64,000 bases of DNA from Gloeopeniophorella convolvens (taxonomy: Eukaryota; Basidiomycota; Agaricomycetes; Russulales), in contig WTXD01000007.1 of the NCBI GenBank assembly GCA_022496205.1, positions 737,646-801,645 of the forward strand, in the 5' to 3' direction. A program made the position numbers and the translations under genes. Positions within the stretch are counted from its first letter, which is position 1. Each line of letters starts with the position of its first letter. Of the stretch, positions 1-12,327 are shown piece by piece. Under the pieces are notes generated by a model. It had not been told where the DNA came from. It saw nothing but the letters and a program-made list of their open reading frames with translations, and did no database searches.

Positions 1-1107
1 CAAGGTGCGCCTCTGTTTTTATTCTTACCCCTCATACCTACTGGGTAATTAGGCTTCAACTATGCCTATCGCCGCACCGCGACGCCGACGACGCAGCCTA
101 CCCCCACATCCACCAAACCCCCATTGCCTCCGCAGACCGGCACTTCCAACGCCCCCACCAAGTCGTCGACGCCCGCCCCACTCGTGGAAAAGGGCGCGCC
201 CCCGAACCCTTCGGCCTCGTCGCCAACACCACAAGCGGCAGCCCCCGCCTCGGACCCGCTTTCCGGCAAGGAGACCCCTCCCGCCAAACTCAACGGCAAC
301 GGTACCGCGACGTCCTCTACTCCCGGCTCTGCCGAGAAGGATAAGGGCGACCGCGATCGCGAGAAGGCGGAGAAGTTCAAGGCGAAGAAGAAGGAGCGCA
401 AGGAACGCGAGCGCGCGGAACGTGACGCCGTGCGCGACGGCGGCGCGGACGGCGGCAGCGAGAGGAAGGATGACGATGCAGCGGCGGCGCCGCTGAAACC
501 GAATGTCGACACGACGGGCTCGCCCCTCGCCGTGTCGGACGGTGGGCTGCTGAGCCCGCGCACAGACAGCACGGGCGCGCGCACGCCGACGAGCCGCAAG
601 CCGACGCGCAATCCGTGGACGCTGTTTATGCGCCTGCCGACCCCCGCGAACGAGACGGAGCTCCGGGACTTTTTTGGCGAGGCGAAGGGCGGGGTGCGTG
701 TCCCCCCTCCCCCCGCAGTCAGTGCACCCGGTTAATCGCGCATTGATTTGTAGATCACGCGCGTGAACTTCCCTAACACGAACAACGGGCGCGAGCGCAA
801 GATCGCGTATGTCGAGTTTGGCGACGAGGATGCAATGAAGGCCGGCCTCGACAAGCATGCCGAGGTGCGTCCATCTCTTCACTTCACTTGAACCGTCCTA
901 TATCTGACGTATCGCCATGCGCATGTGCAGAAACTGAACGACGGGGTACCAGAGGTGAAGCGCGCGTCGGACCGCGACTCGCGCGACTTCGGCAGCTTCC
1001 GCGGCGGGCGAGGGCGTGGTGGGCCCCGCGGGGGCTTCGCGCACCGCGGCTTCGCGGCGGCTGGGCTCGTGCGAGGCGGCGCGCCGAAAACGAACGGCGA
1101 CGCGTGA
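1..1107 (+). CDS. RRM and RGG-box RNA-binding protein (3' part)
   Basis: Partial gene whose 5' end lies outside the window. Exons are about <1..4, 53..693, 754..864 and 931..1107; the introns begin GTGCGC, GTGCGT and GTGCGT, and the last two are in phase 0. The middle is low complexity (Pro/Ser/Thr/Ala), followed by a charged Lys/Arg/Glu helix at about 352-430. One RRM-like fold starts at NPWTLFMRLP, crosses two introns through VNFPNTNN and KIAYVEF (an RNP1-like strand), and ends near KLNDG. The C-terminus is an RGG tail (FRGGRGRGGPRGG) ending at TGA 1105-1107. RRM plus RGG proteins bind RNA in mRNP assembly or translation. Which family this belongs to (an eIF4B-like or other mRNP factor) cannot be told without the N-terminus. 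Large antisense and frame-shifted ORFs here are GC-composition shadows. Confidence 0.8.
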
Positions 1108-1444
1108 GGTGTGACCCGACCGACTGCTGGTGATAGTTACCCCTACCCTGCTTGCTCTTTCTGCTTTCTGCCTGCTTGTTTGTTGCATCTTACATCTTAT
1201 TGCGCGCGCTGTCAGGCTTTTATGCTTTAGGTACCCCGTACAGTTGCTTACTCTTCGATTTGAAACTGCTGCTCTCGTTGTATGCCCGAGCTCTTGCACG
1301 ACCTTAACCTATATGACACCCCTTTAAATATGGCTAGCCCAGCTTGTCTGTTGCGTGCCGGATTCGGCGACGTGGCGCGAGCTGCCATGCTTGCAAGATG
1401 CGGCGCAACGCGCCGAGGCGGCTGTCTTTGGGTATGTCCTACTA
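1108..1444. other. intergenic, 3' flank of RRM gene
   Basis: T-rich sequence after the stop, consistent with a 3' UTR. I see no gene in it. Confidence 0.5.
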
Positions 1445-2119
1445 CTATGCTTAACCGGGATATGCACACAAATGTGCATATCCCCGTCCTCTTGAGTTTA
1501 TCCCTCATGGAATCCCTTGAAATTTCGTATATGTTTTCTATGATATGTTTTCTATGTACCTACAGAGTCTGAATTTTTTTTGTTGCGATCTGAGTCGAGG
1601 CAAAAGTGCCCGCAAGAGGTGCGCTTGTCACGGATTGTCACGCTTGCCGGGATCATAGATCCAATCTTATCATGGACCAGAACCCACTGATGCACATTCG
1701 CGCAACGCGTCGTTCACGCGCTCCGGCGGCGGAGCTTAAATCTGCTCTGTCACGCTCAGAGCCCCTCCGGAGGAAAGCCTCTCGCACATAGTATTCTGCC
1801 CATGTAAATGATACAAAAAGCGCAGGTATAGTATATATGTATCAGTGTGTTATGTATACCAAGTTTCGTGGCATGTAAGCTATTGGTTCTTCTGTTCCTG
1901 GAGGATTGATGGCCGTGCACATCGGTGTCCCGGAATCACGATTTTCTGCAGCACCATCCAGTCGCTCAATCAACTCCAAACTTGACAATAATGTAGAATA
2001 TATCAACATATTCATTATATAAAAGATTGAAGAGATTATATGTAGTCATTGTTGTGCGCGAGGCCGATCTTTCCGAAATGTGCATATCCCGGTCGTGTGC
2101 ATATCCCGGTTAAGCATAG
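1445..2119. mobile_element. MITE with TA target duplication (Tc1/mariner-pogo type)
   Basis: A 675-bp non-coding element. The left end starts CTATGCTTAACCGGGATAT and the right end is its reverse complement. The perfect inverted repeat is 25 bp (27 bp counting the flanking TA). TA dinucleotides at 1443-1444 and 2120-2121 are the target-site duplication. The core GATATGCACA is repeated as an inverted pair just inside the left end (1459-1480) and as a direct pair at the right end (about 2080 and 2097), which looks like multiple transposase-binding sites. The interior is AT-rich with no coding potential. TA duplications and CTA-starting ends fit the Tc1/mariner/pogo superfamily; the transposase source is not in the window. 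Confidence 0.85.
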
Positions 2120-3244
2120 TATGGGCACCAAAATCGGTGATATCCGACGTTAAATCATGCAACACGCAAATCAATCCGACAAGCTGATATCTTATCATTA
2201 TCAATGTGTATCATCAGAAAAAAGGCGCAGGGATTGCCCCGGGTTACGCCGACCGGCCGAGCGCCGAAATGTGCCGAAATAGGCCGCTGTTAGGTTAGAG
2301 CCGGCTGTAACCCCGCAAAACCTTACATAACCCCGAATTGAGCCTCGCACGGCATAACCGTGCTTTCATGTCACTCCTACCACGGTTATGGTAGATTACA
2401 TCTGAGTTACTGCGGGTTCTGAACGGGTTTCAATCAAGTATTAGGCATACTCTACTTAGCTTCTCATTTATCTGTGCTCTAACTGTGTCTGTATCACATC
2501 TCAATATTATTACCATTCTAAAGCTGTTCCTGTTCAGCAGTGATGAAGCTCTATATGTGTTGTGTGACAATGCGGTTCCTCTGTTCGTCGGTCTCCTTGA
2601 TAAATGAGAGCTTCGTAAAAACTGTTTACCATTTTGATGCTACAGCCATACATCGGCGTCACTGCTTCCCTTTCTATACCTCATTAGTACTCTACCAGAA
2701 TAATATGGCACGAATGTCAGTCTCGCGTGTGCAAGATGTGGGCAACTCATGTGTCTTGCATGTGTGGGGTACAGCTAAGTCATATGTCTCACAGGTACTA
2801 ACACAAACTCGTTATGAACAGGCATATACCCATGACATGAACTTGTCATGATCGGGCATGGACTTGCATGCGTTATGACACCGAGCTGCATGTTTCATAC
2901 ATATAGATTAGTGCAAGCTACGTAGCTATATGTGTTCATGTACATCCTGCCTGTATTCTGTACCACATATTGTTCCTGCAGCGGCCACTCCTTTGTTGCA
3001 CTAGAGCAAATCAACATGTATTATTGTGGTAATCTATGGAGCGGACACAAAGATATTACGACGTAGACACGAATGCTACGACGTTGACATGAGTAAGATG
3101 CGAACACTACGGCGCAGGCATGAATATTCTACGGAGTCAGGGCAAGTAGACTATGAAGTGATGAGGGAGAAGCATTATGTGAAGAAGGCATACGCGTTCA
3201 TAGAGCAAACAAACGATTCAATGAAAGTGCACAAACCCGGAGTT
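2120..3244. other. intergenic, AT-rich
   Basis: No supported gene. It contains a short inverted pair around TAACCGTG and CACGGTTA (about 2356-2390). Scattered ORFs have no recognisable similarity or intron logic. Confidence 0.5.
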
Positions 3245-4991
3245 TCAAGCACTGCCGCTAGCCCCGTCGGGTTCCATGCTCTCGTCTTCTTCATCACCAG
3301 GCTCCTCGCTGGGCCTCATCTCCACGTTGTCATCAGGTTCCTCTTCGCCAGCCATGAGCTGAGCAAGCATCAAAGACAATACCGACGTCGGATCAGACTC
3401 GATCTCAGCGGAAAGATCGCCGTTGTCAATCTCGGTGGAATAACCAAACAATTGACTAATGGTGCCATTGTTAGTATGAGCGACGTTCCGGTCACTGCGA
3501 GACAGACTTACAGATTCCACCAATCCAGCAACTCCTCGCGATTGGCCTTTGGCAACTTGACATCAATGAACCAGACAAGGAGGTTGTAGAACTTCTCATA
3601 TGGCCACCTCCCTGCTTTACCTCCAGGGTAGAATGTAGCCTGGGAGCTAAGCGCAAAATGTACCTGTGACAGGCCACAGCAAAGCGCGTTAAGTCTGATT
3701 GTAGTGATCAAACATTGTACATACCACGGTTGCCCCGTATGCAATAAGTCCACTTGTGGCACGGCGAACATGGTGCTGCAAAGCCCTCGGCTTTGAATTG
3801 CCCCCGCCTGCGCAGACGTGGCGTGAGCGTCCGTTGGGTTCTTCATTAGCCGTTGCTGGACCGAAAAGTATCTGTTTTGCTGTCTTCATTCCCAGAAGCG
3901 TTCAGTATGTTGATTGCATTGTCCGCTGCATGCATGCTCACCTTGACAAGCAGCCGGCCTCGGAGGAAGCCTTCAAAGAGAGTATCTTTGTCGACGGTCT
4001 CGTTCTCCCACAGGAAGACCGGCCAGTCTCTGGGCTGGGTCGGATACTTCGGGTCATGAGTGATGAGGGCCGTCTGCACACTGGGATCAAAGTTGGGTGT
4101 CAGTTTGAGATAGGATGCACCGATAGTTAACTCACGCAGGGTCGTCCCACTTGTAAGCTGCCGGACAGAGCAGACGTCCCATAATAGGATGGCGGAAACC
4201 GCGGAATTCCTTGTTGTCGACGTGGGGTCCAGTGGGGCCGAAATCGTACCAATCGAGGATTGTCTTCTTAACTGCAAATATGATGACATTGCGCGTCTTG
4301 GAGCGGCCAACGTCGATCTGTCTCATGTTTTTAGTACAATTTCACCGGGTTCATGAGTGAGGGAACGCACATCATCTGCAATACTCATAGGCCCATTCTC
4401 GCCTTGATTGGCACATTCCTGGATTAGGTTCGGACGGAAACTAAGTAGCAGTTGAAATAGTTCCCAGTATTTGTTATCCCTGTGAAATTTCGGAGGCATG
4501 TTAGTACACACCCTTTTCTAGAACGTCATGAAAGTCATACTGAGAGGAGAACATAGTGTCACTGGCATCAGGATAATTAGAACGCTCTAATCCATGAGTG
4601 ATTATCGCGTCGATAGGACGCCACATGTCCCCCATGATACCAAATATGCCACCGCATGAGTCTACCACGCGCCTATATTGAAGAGTTAGCTGTCAAGCCT
4701 CGACTTCGTGGTATAGCGTAAACATAAAGACACTGACCTGCGTGTACGTGCAGGCGCTTGAACCAACTCGTCATCCTCGTCATCCTCGTCCTCGTCAGGC
4801 CGAGCACGGCGGCGGCCAATGATCTGGCTTCCCTGAGAAGGTGCAGAAACGCGACGCAGAGGTGTGGGAGTGGGAACGGGCGAGCGACGGGGTATGGAAG
4901 CCGACAAGCGACGGGGAGTGGAAGCCGGCAAGCGACGGGGAGTGGAAGCTAGTACGCGGCGACGGGGGGTCTGGGCAACACGAGGAGTCAT
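3245..4991 (-). CDS. DUF6698-family protein
   Basis: Eight exons give an uninterrupted 445-residue protein: complement(3245..3455, 3512..3663, 3725..3883, 3942..4080, 4136..4317, 4371..4479, 4541..4672, 4738..4991). All seven introns are 53-65 bp and phases agree. The start is ATG 4991-4989, opening a Pro/Arg repeat (TPRR units) and an acidic EDEDDEDDE patch. The body carries landmarks I associate with DUF6698, a basidiomycete family of unknown function: RGFRHPIMGRLLCP, DWPVFLWE, FRGRLLV-type and WPYEKFYNLLVWF, then LDWWN near the end. The C-terminal tail is acidic. It lies 239 bp beyond the stop of the dead Plavaka transposase, on the same strand. The family call is from memory of its motifs; the molecular role is unknown. 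Confidence 0.78.
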
Positions 4992-5230
4992 GGTGAAGCT
5001 TTGGTACAAGAAGTGGCGGGTGAGGGTGAAATCCTGAGGCGCATCCGTGAAAGTCTGCCACCTTAAATAGAGCGAACTCCCACCGTATCCAGGGAACTCC
5101 TGTGCACCTGCATGCCAGTTCGAGATCTCGCATAAGCTAGAAAGGGTCAGAGCCATCCTCCTTCTAGTTAAGCCCGTCGGAAAAGCCTTGGGTGCGGCAC
5201 GCATGCCACGCAATCCTACGGTTTATTGGT

Positions 5231-8200
5231 TTATAAGCTAATGGGGATGAACGCCTCATCTATGCCCTCCTCATCTATATTCTCTTCATCGCTAGCTGCG
5301 TCGTCACCCACCACCTCGGCAATGGCTGCGTCCCTGGTCTGACTACTTTCAGGAGGGATGTGGATCCCTTCTATCTGTCGTGGCCTAAGCTTTCCATGTC
5401 CAACACCTATACCCAAAGCACGAGCAAACAGGTCCCTGTCTGCGAAGCTGTGGCACGAGTGAGTACATGCAGAGACCGCGGGCGAGACCCGTCGTACTGG
5501 TTCATATAGTAGTATGCCCATTCGGTACCCGTTGGGGAGGCTATTGACTGGATTGGCGAGGGTTGTGGACCGTAGTGAAACGCGGGTACAAGATGGAATC
5601 CCCAAATAACATGTTCCGGGTTGACAAATCCATACATGTCGCCAGGCGAGCTCTGGAACTGCACACGTTCCTGGCGCGATGTTCGGATCCCAGCGCCGTC
5701 ATCGACGCGATTCAACCAACGCACCCACAGGAAATCAACTCGATGAGTGTCTGGTGAAGGGAAACAAAAGGCCTGAGTGTGGTATACGCCAATAACCCAG
5801 GCATACGTCCAGGGAGCCCTCCCTGTAGCATCTCCCTCAGCCTGAGGGGTATATACAATGATGCCGTGTTTGTCTGCGTTAGGGTGGATGATGTCCGCAT
5901 CGCGCTGCAGGTCATATGTTGTGAAATTTATCCGAATTGTTTCGTGGCGGTAGATGCGGTCGTTCTGTAAAGCTATCGAACGCCAGCCGTCATCTTCGGA
6001 GGGCTGTTGTGGGCTGAGGCAGCCGTAAACGTGTCGCTTCAAGTTCTCAACGAAATGCTACATGTTCTTGTCAATGAGGGACGCTCGGAAAGCACATATG
6101 TCCTCACCCCTAACGCGGGGTCATCCCCGTGCTGCTTGCATAGCTCATCCAAGTTGATGGGGTTTCGTTGAGATACCCCAATGTGGTACCTATCCTCAGG
6201 CTTCAGCTCGTTCTGTGCACGGGCAGGCCGGCCAGGTACGTCGACACCGGCTTCTTCCAGTTCGTATGACATAGCCAACATCCGGGACTCGCGAATGTCT
6301 ATGTCAACAAGTTGAGCATCAACATTCCGCTTATTGGTGCGAGCATAGCGAGCCTTGACCCGGCGGTGTTCTTGCTCGCCCTGGGAGTATGCTCATAAGT
6401 CTGTGTCCCGCGCATAGGCAAAAGACTCACGATTTGTGTGCTGGTTGAGTCGGTTGTCCCCATATATTTGATAGATGCGACATAGTCTCCGAGAAAGTGC
6501 GTCTTGATTGTTCGGAGGTGGAACCTCCGCACGCGGCGCCCAGGTTCTGTACTCCTTGAGTCACTTCTCTCCGTGGACGTTACGCTCTGACGTGCCTCAT
6601 CCCGCTTCCGTGCCAGGTACTCGCGTTCGGTTTCCTTGGTCTGGAAAGGGGCACACGTCACTATTGCAAAGTGTCGCAGGTGAACCCCGATTGCTGTCGT
6701 CGCATCATCGAGAAGTTGAAGTGAGCTGTCGGTGTGCATGCGCATCTTGGCGAGTGCGTGCCAAGTGGCCATAGTATAGAGGAGAGACATCACACTGTCA
6801 TTGTGCGGCTCCTCTAGCAACCCCTCGAAGCACGGCATCATGCACTGTGAACTTTCGCTCAGGACAAACGCGCGAACAAATGTTTCAACACAAACCTGGA
6901 GAATGTCCTCGTAGTCCCTCGCCGCTATGCGGCTCAATCCCGATACATTGTCCGAGAATGCGCGTACCCCCGAGAATGCAGGTATTTGTCGAAACCTGGA
7001 AGGTCGCGTCGTAATAAGCATTTGTACTGCATTCGGCGTGATGCAGAGCAGAACATACCGCCTGTCAAGCTCGTGGATCAGAGCAGGGTTGTGTGCGTAA
7101 AGTATGCGAGTCAGATGGACGAGTACATTCTTCCAAACTCCTAGTTCGAATTCATGCAGGGGGTCAACCGCAAAAATCTTGTGGAAGTCGAAGGAATGGT
7201 CGTCGAGGATATCGTTGAATTTGAGTCGTTCAGACAAGGCATTCTGTTGAGTGGCTCCTTCAGAAGATGAACACGAACGCGAGTTCCTCACATGACACAC
7301 CCTGGTAGGCACAAGCGACTGCGGCTTCAGCAGTTTCTCACATGTATCGAGTTGACGACATAGCCATCGCGATATATTAAACCGCGAGCTTCCGACACTG
7401 CTTCCCGTCGAGAGTTGCTATCTTCTCGTGCCAAATCTTTGCGGCGTTTGCGGTCTTCCTGGGTTCCCAGAGCAGGGATCTGCTCGAACGTTACGAGACA
7501 TCTAGGACATGGGCATCCCCCTTTGTCTCGTATGGTCGCAATGAGAATTCTATCAAAGTTGATGTGTTAGACACGAATGAAGAAACAGGGCAAAATTTAC
7601 TTTTCTGGATAATCCGCTGAGTAAACGAAGAGGCGAGGGTATATGCGGCGCCGAACCCCATCTATACAGTCGACGACCATGCCATGTTTGTATGTGTGAA
7701 CGAATTCATCGTCGAACAGTAGTTCCAAACCACCCTGGAACAACTCGTGCCGGCAGTGCGTCAAGACCTTGGATGACGTGGGTTTCCCGCCATTATTTTT
7801 CTTGATAAAGTCGTGGATGTTGTCGGGAAGCTGTATGAGGTCGTCAGCGCTAGGCTATGCAATGTACTATGCACCACATACTACCGGAAAGTACGCAACG
7901 TGATGAGCTGCCTTGCTGGTGGGCCGTGCACGTTCGTACTTCGACTGATTTCCAAAGTACATATACGCCAGCCACGTCTTTTGATGGGCAAAGTGAGCAA
8001 GCTGCGTCGCATCAGACCAGAGTTCTAGACCCATGATTGCCCGAGGCAGGTCGCATCCCGGCTCTCGCGGCGAGTTTTGAAGCCGTATATCCTCATTAAC
8101 GAACGTGTCGGAGTTGTATAACTCGCCATACACGCGCTCCACCTTTCCATCTTGCAAGGGATCGTGGAACTCGAGGTGGAATGGGTCAAACACGAAGTCG

Positions 8201-9393
8201 CGAGCAGCAGGGTCTGTGGTGAGGGTCTTCCGGATCTCAGCACATAAGGACCTGTGCCAGAAGCCGGGAACGACGAAGGGGACACCTTCGCGAGGCTGGA
8301 TGGTGGTACGCTCTCGTGGAACTCGTGACGAGCAAACCGACGCGCATCGTTAACTTGAGCCCGCCTGCTCGACTGCGTCGATTTCTCCGTGAGAGGCACG
8401 TTGATGCTGATAGACGACTCCTTTCAACCATCGCGATCAATGTCCCAAGGCATGGTGCCTTCTGCGGACGAAAGCTTTGCGTCGATATTCTTGAAGTTTA
8501 CTCCGGCGATATCGCTCGGAATGAAGTCTGTCCGACTGATGATTTTCTGAAGCGCTTCTCGGTCATCCTGAGTCTTCTTCTGCCCACTCAGCCAATAGTG
8601 ATGCCCGAAAAGCCATGAGGAGAGATTGGGGTAAGGAGCAATGATGTCCTTGATGCCGCGACGCGACTTGCGTCCAGTGGCAGTGTCGGCGGTGGGTGTG
8701 TATTGAGTTGCGAGATCTAGCTCAGGTGCTTGTGTATGGACCGGGCGACGTTTGTAGAACGACGCAAGGCGAACTTGTCCAACGCAGTGCGCATTGGATC
8801 TGTCACAAGGAGGCGGACGATCCTCCGCGTGGTGCTGCGCGTTGGCCCTGCACCCGTGTTGTCCGCATCCGTAGGCGTTTCTAGCTCCGGTTCCGCGCCA
8901 GGAACATCCGGGAGGACGTCTTCAACCCGCCAGGTACGCCGCGTTCGTCTGCCGGCACGCGTCACGATGACTGGCAACTCCTCCGTCGGGGATGGAGGCT
9001 CAGCCGGTGGTGCGCCGGCAAACGGCTCCTCAAAAATAGTGCTGAGTGGCTACATTTGCAACATTGGTTGTATGGTCTTATGTTCAAGAAAACTATACTC
9101 ACCGTCTCAGGAGCTCTCTCGTGGCGTTTTTTGTTGCTTCTATGAACAGCCACATGCGTCTGGAGATAACATGATCATTCAGCCCACATACAATGGAGAG
9201 ATTAGCGGTTGCATACAATAGATGTTTCATCGTGGGGCCGCTTGGCGGGGACCGCTACTCTGCCGTCTTTCGCGATTTTTGACGCGAGTCGATGGGATTC
9301 CGAAGAGCCTTGCATAACGAGGCGGCACTTCGAGCGATGCCTTTTCCATTGCGTGTTATTGTCGAACTGCCGGCCACAGTGACACCCCGGCAT
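5231..9393 (-). pseudogene. Plavaka-type transposase, inactivated
   Basis: Reads from an N-terminal C2H2-like finger (MPGCHCGRQF...HRSKC, ATG at 9393) through the Plavaka core in order: WLFGHHYWLSG (about 8600), FDPFHLEFHDP and FGNQSKYERARPTS (8190-7930), CPCPRCLV (about 7510), VDPLHEFELGVWKN (about 7150), ARDYEDILQ (about 6920), WHALAKMRMHTD (about 6750) and the C-terminal FLWVRWLN and NHFADRDLFARALG parts, ending at TAA 5231-5233. Clear introns include 5448-5497, 6046-6107, 6381-6430, 6996-7058 and 7244-7300. Lesions: TGA where the family has Trp (about 8421, in DRDG-stop-KES), a frameshift near 8290, a one-base loss near 7340 (after GYVVNSIHV), and a probable frameshift near 8750. Plavaka are EnSpm/CACTA-related cut-and-paste transposons of basidiomycetes. 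This copy cannot encode a full enzyme. Terminal inverted repeats were not found. Confidence 0.85.
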
Positions 9394-9634
9394 GAGGGGC
9401 AACGGTCGCAGTGAGGGTCCGGGTGGTGGGGAGAAGGAACTGTCAGTCAGGGTCACATTCAAACACCGATGCATGAACACTTACCCAACCGAATGTCTTC
9501 ACGGTCACCGCGTTGTGAGGCTGGAGATCTACAACACGTGGAGTTAGCGGGATTCAATCAAGAAGCAGACAGTCGAAAAGAAATCCCATTGGTAATACGG
9601 CGGGCGGGTCACCCGTTCGCCTGTAGCACTCACC

Positions 9635-10218
9635 ATGTCCCCCGAATCATCCTCTGCGAAAGTGAACATCGACGTTGACTTGGATCCCAGATGCGGGAGG
9701 CAGGCTCCATTACTACTTATCACAATACCACCGACTGCTAGGGATATAGTGAGTAACCTTGCGTGTAATGAAACGGCGGGGAAAACTCACCTAACAGCCA
9801 GAAAATCAAAGTACGCTGCTCTGGGCCCTCACCTCCTACCGATATGCCTGCGCTGCCTGTCTACGAGAAACACCACCACACAGACGTGGTACCGAGGCCA
9901 AATTCCGGAACAAAGCGCAGCGCCAGCACGATCGACAAAACCGACTTGGAGAAGGCACGAGCAAAGCGACCAGCTCACCTCCGAACTTACAATGTTCGAC
10001 CAGAGCCAGATCCAGATGTGGTCCCTGACAGTGAGGAAGAGGAGATGAAGCGACCGATACGAATGATGAAAATGCCGGACGTACCTGAGAACTTGTTCTA
10101 TGATCTGTTCGAGAGCAAAAGGGTGCTACTGGGAGGTGAAGACTCGGTCACAGAAGACGATTCTGCCGCCGAAGAGCCGGTGGAGGAAAGGCGCGAAGCA
10201 GTCGCAGACGCATTTTGA
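9635..10218 (+). CDS. hypothetical acidic protein
   Basis: Two exons (9635..9748, 9802..10218) with a 53-bp intron (GTGAGT...CCAG, phase 0) give 176 residues. The start ATG sits in CACCATG. The sequence is charged, with PDSEEEEMKRP, an amphipathic ENLFYDLFESKR stretch and an acidic tail (TEDDSAAEEPVEE). I recognise no domain. It is divergent from the dead Plavaka gene (start 9393) and convergent with the Reb1-like gene (stop 10301), so it may be a cargo gene of the element or a small host gene. The intron and Kozak context are the main evidence that it is real. Confidence 0.45.
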
Positions 10219-10300
10219 GGTGCGCGCGCAGGAACTAAATGTAGAAAAATAACTCATTACGACTTCCCCGTAGTGCAATGACGTGTTACAAGTATAGTAA

Positions 10301-11586
10301 CTACTTCTGTTGAAGGAAATTAGCACGCTCTATGCAGGAATGAACATCACTATACCAACCTCGATGCAATAAACCCTCTATCTTGAGATCGCGCTTCATC
10401 TTGCGCCATTTCTGCTGGAGCAGATGGCCACTCCATTGATTCCACGCGGGATCCCCTAGTTCTTTCCAAAGGACCATACTTTCTTCGTCAACATCGAGCT
10501 CTGCAACCCTACCCAATGTAAGTACGCCTGTTCTTATAAGTGCGCTGATACTCACTTTGCAACCAAGACGGATGCATCGTGCTCGGTCCAAGAGCGAGCA
10601 CGGACCCCACTACGCAGTGAGGGTTCCAGCGAGTCAGTCCTAGCGAAATTTCGACAAGATCAAAGCGGGTGGGTCATGTTATGCAGCTGTTAACTGACCA
10701 TTTATTCTGACACTGCTTCGGGCTGCGCTTGTTGTCCATCCGCTTGGAAACCTGGCCCCAAAAGCCCTGGCAGGTGGATGCCGGCCCACGTCCCTCCTGT
10801 GAAAGGTCTTGCATAACGCGGATTAGCAGCTCCTCTTCTTCGCGTGACCACGGCACTAATAGGCGTCAGCATCGGTTTGGTGAACTCACAAAGGTGAGTA
10901 CGTACTTCTTTGCTTGCTGCCTGAGCGACCAGCAAGTGCACGGTAACGGTCGCGACAATCCGAGGTGGCGCGTTGGACGATTGACGCTACCCGGTCCCAA
11001 TCGCCATCTTGCGAAGTGAACGTGCTGCGACCATAAAATTAGTTCCCGAAGGCGAAAGAACGGGCACACATACTTGATGAGGAGGTCATCCTCCTGTTTC
11101 GACCACTTTCCCTGCTTTGCGAGAGGGTTGTGTGCACGCCGAACGTGGTCATAGACTGACTTAACAGCCCTACCGGGTACCGAGCGCACTAGGACGCAGG
11201 TAAGTCATTGTAGTCGTGCCGAAACGCGTACTCACCTAGTCTACCCCAGAATCCTGCTACCGCCTGTTTGTCAGAGCCGGAGATAAGATCTTCCATATCA
11301 TATACTGTCAAGCCTTTCTCCTGCGACACGAAATCAATGGTGTGTGGGGCATACGAGATATTCAAAGCTTACGGACTGATAGCGCACTATTTCCGCGCGC
11401 ACTCTTCCTGCCTCATCCTTAGAGAAGGCGCCACGACGGCATGGGATACCTAGGGATACGATCAGAAAAGAATATGTGCGGATATGCTTCCAAAGAATGC
11501 TCACCGTACGTCTTCTCCATCTCTTTTGGATGAACCCATTTCGTTGCAAGGAGATCCTGTTGTTCAGGTGACAGATGAGGTTCCAT
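10301..11586 (-). CDS. Reb1/Rtf1-like Myb DNA-binding protein
   Basis: Eight exons with fully consistent phases encode 308 residues: complement(10301..10508, 10556..10639, 10699..10855, 10906..11024, 11074..11188, 11236..11320, 11373..11449, 11505..11586). Repeated Myb/SANT-like helices follow in order: GAFSKDEAGRVRAEI, SVYDHVRRAHNPL then KWSKQEDDLLI...DWDRVASIV...CRDRYRAL, PWSREEEELLIRVM...QCQNKW, and SWTEHDASVLVAKV...DPAWNQWS...WRKMKR. This order matches the Reb1/Rtf1/TTF-I family, which binds rDNA terminators and other sites to arrest RNA polymerase or replication forks. At 308 aa it is shorter than S. cerevisiae Reb1 and lacks a long N-terminus. Alternative: a TE-associated Myb protein rather than the housekeeping terminator factor. 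Confidence 0.82.
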
Positions 11587-12327
11587 GATGCGTCACACAA
11601 CGCGCTCAGCGAAAGAGATTAAAGTGCGGGAACGCCCGAAGTAGGCTGTGGGGGCGAGGGAGCGCGCAGAGCGTTTGCCACGCGGGAGGTCTTGGTGACC
11701 GTTAGGTTACGGTGCCAACTTGAGCGTTGGTGACCGTTGACCAGCCACTGGTCTTCAAAAATTTTACGTCTCTACCTCAACGATTGGTCGCAACTACAAC
11801 ATAGCTTATAACTACGACTACGGTACGCAGACAGACAATGTGCATTATTGCAATGAGCATGCGATGGTGCACGGAACCGGGTGGGTGCGAAAGACGGGAG
11901 CGGCAAGCGCCCGGAGAGGCTATATCGGCGGCGAGGTGCGCGAGAGTACAGCGGGCCGGAGCTCTTCCGGCCCACCAGAGCCAGGATGTCGGTTGGAACT
12001 CTCGCGAAGTATGAGGGGAATATTGTCGTTCGCGCGACTTGTCATTTCCTCTTTTTCCCAGCCTCGATAACGCCCCCTCCCTCCGCGCTGCCCCGCACCT
12101 TCCGCCGTACTCAGATACTCAGCAATGATGACAAGGTGGAGGATTGCACCGAGGCATTATCATCTCTGTCGTACATTTAGATCTCGCAACGAATTACATG
12201 ATGAGCGCGCGAGAATATAGGGAACGTGTTCGTATTTCTTCCGCTTCGTCAACACGACAACTCTGACAAACACGGAATACCCAGACAGTTCGCAGACGCA
12301 CCCCTAACCCTCGCTGAAACCACCACC
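11587..12327. other. divergent intergenic region between Reb1-like and Spt5-like genes
   Basis: 741 bp between two divergent starts. It contains short near-direct repeats around GGTGACCGTT (about 11695 and 11730). No gene or TATA box stands out. Confidence 0.4.

Noticed and set aside
49..882. Long Arg/Leu-rich minus-strand ORF
   Set aside because: Antisense of the RRM/RGG gene; GC-rich codon bias produces it. No motif.
3026..3589. 187-aa plus-strand ORF
   Set aside because: Antisense to the last exons of the DUF6698 gene.
7244..7420. Extra intron to rescue the Plavaka frame at GYVVNSIHV
   Set aside because: No donor/acceptor pair of usable length restores VEKLLKPQSLVP; a one-base deletion is simpler.
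2200..11760. Shared GTTAGGTTA words as Plavaka element ends
   Set aside because: The words at about 2290 and 11703 are too short and do not extend into an inverted repeat.
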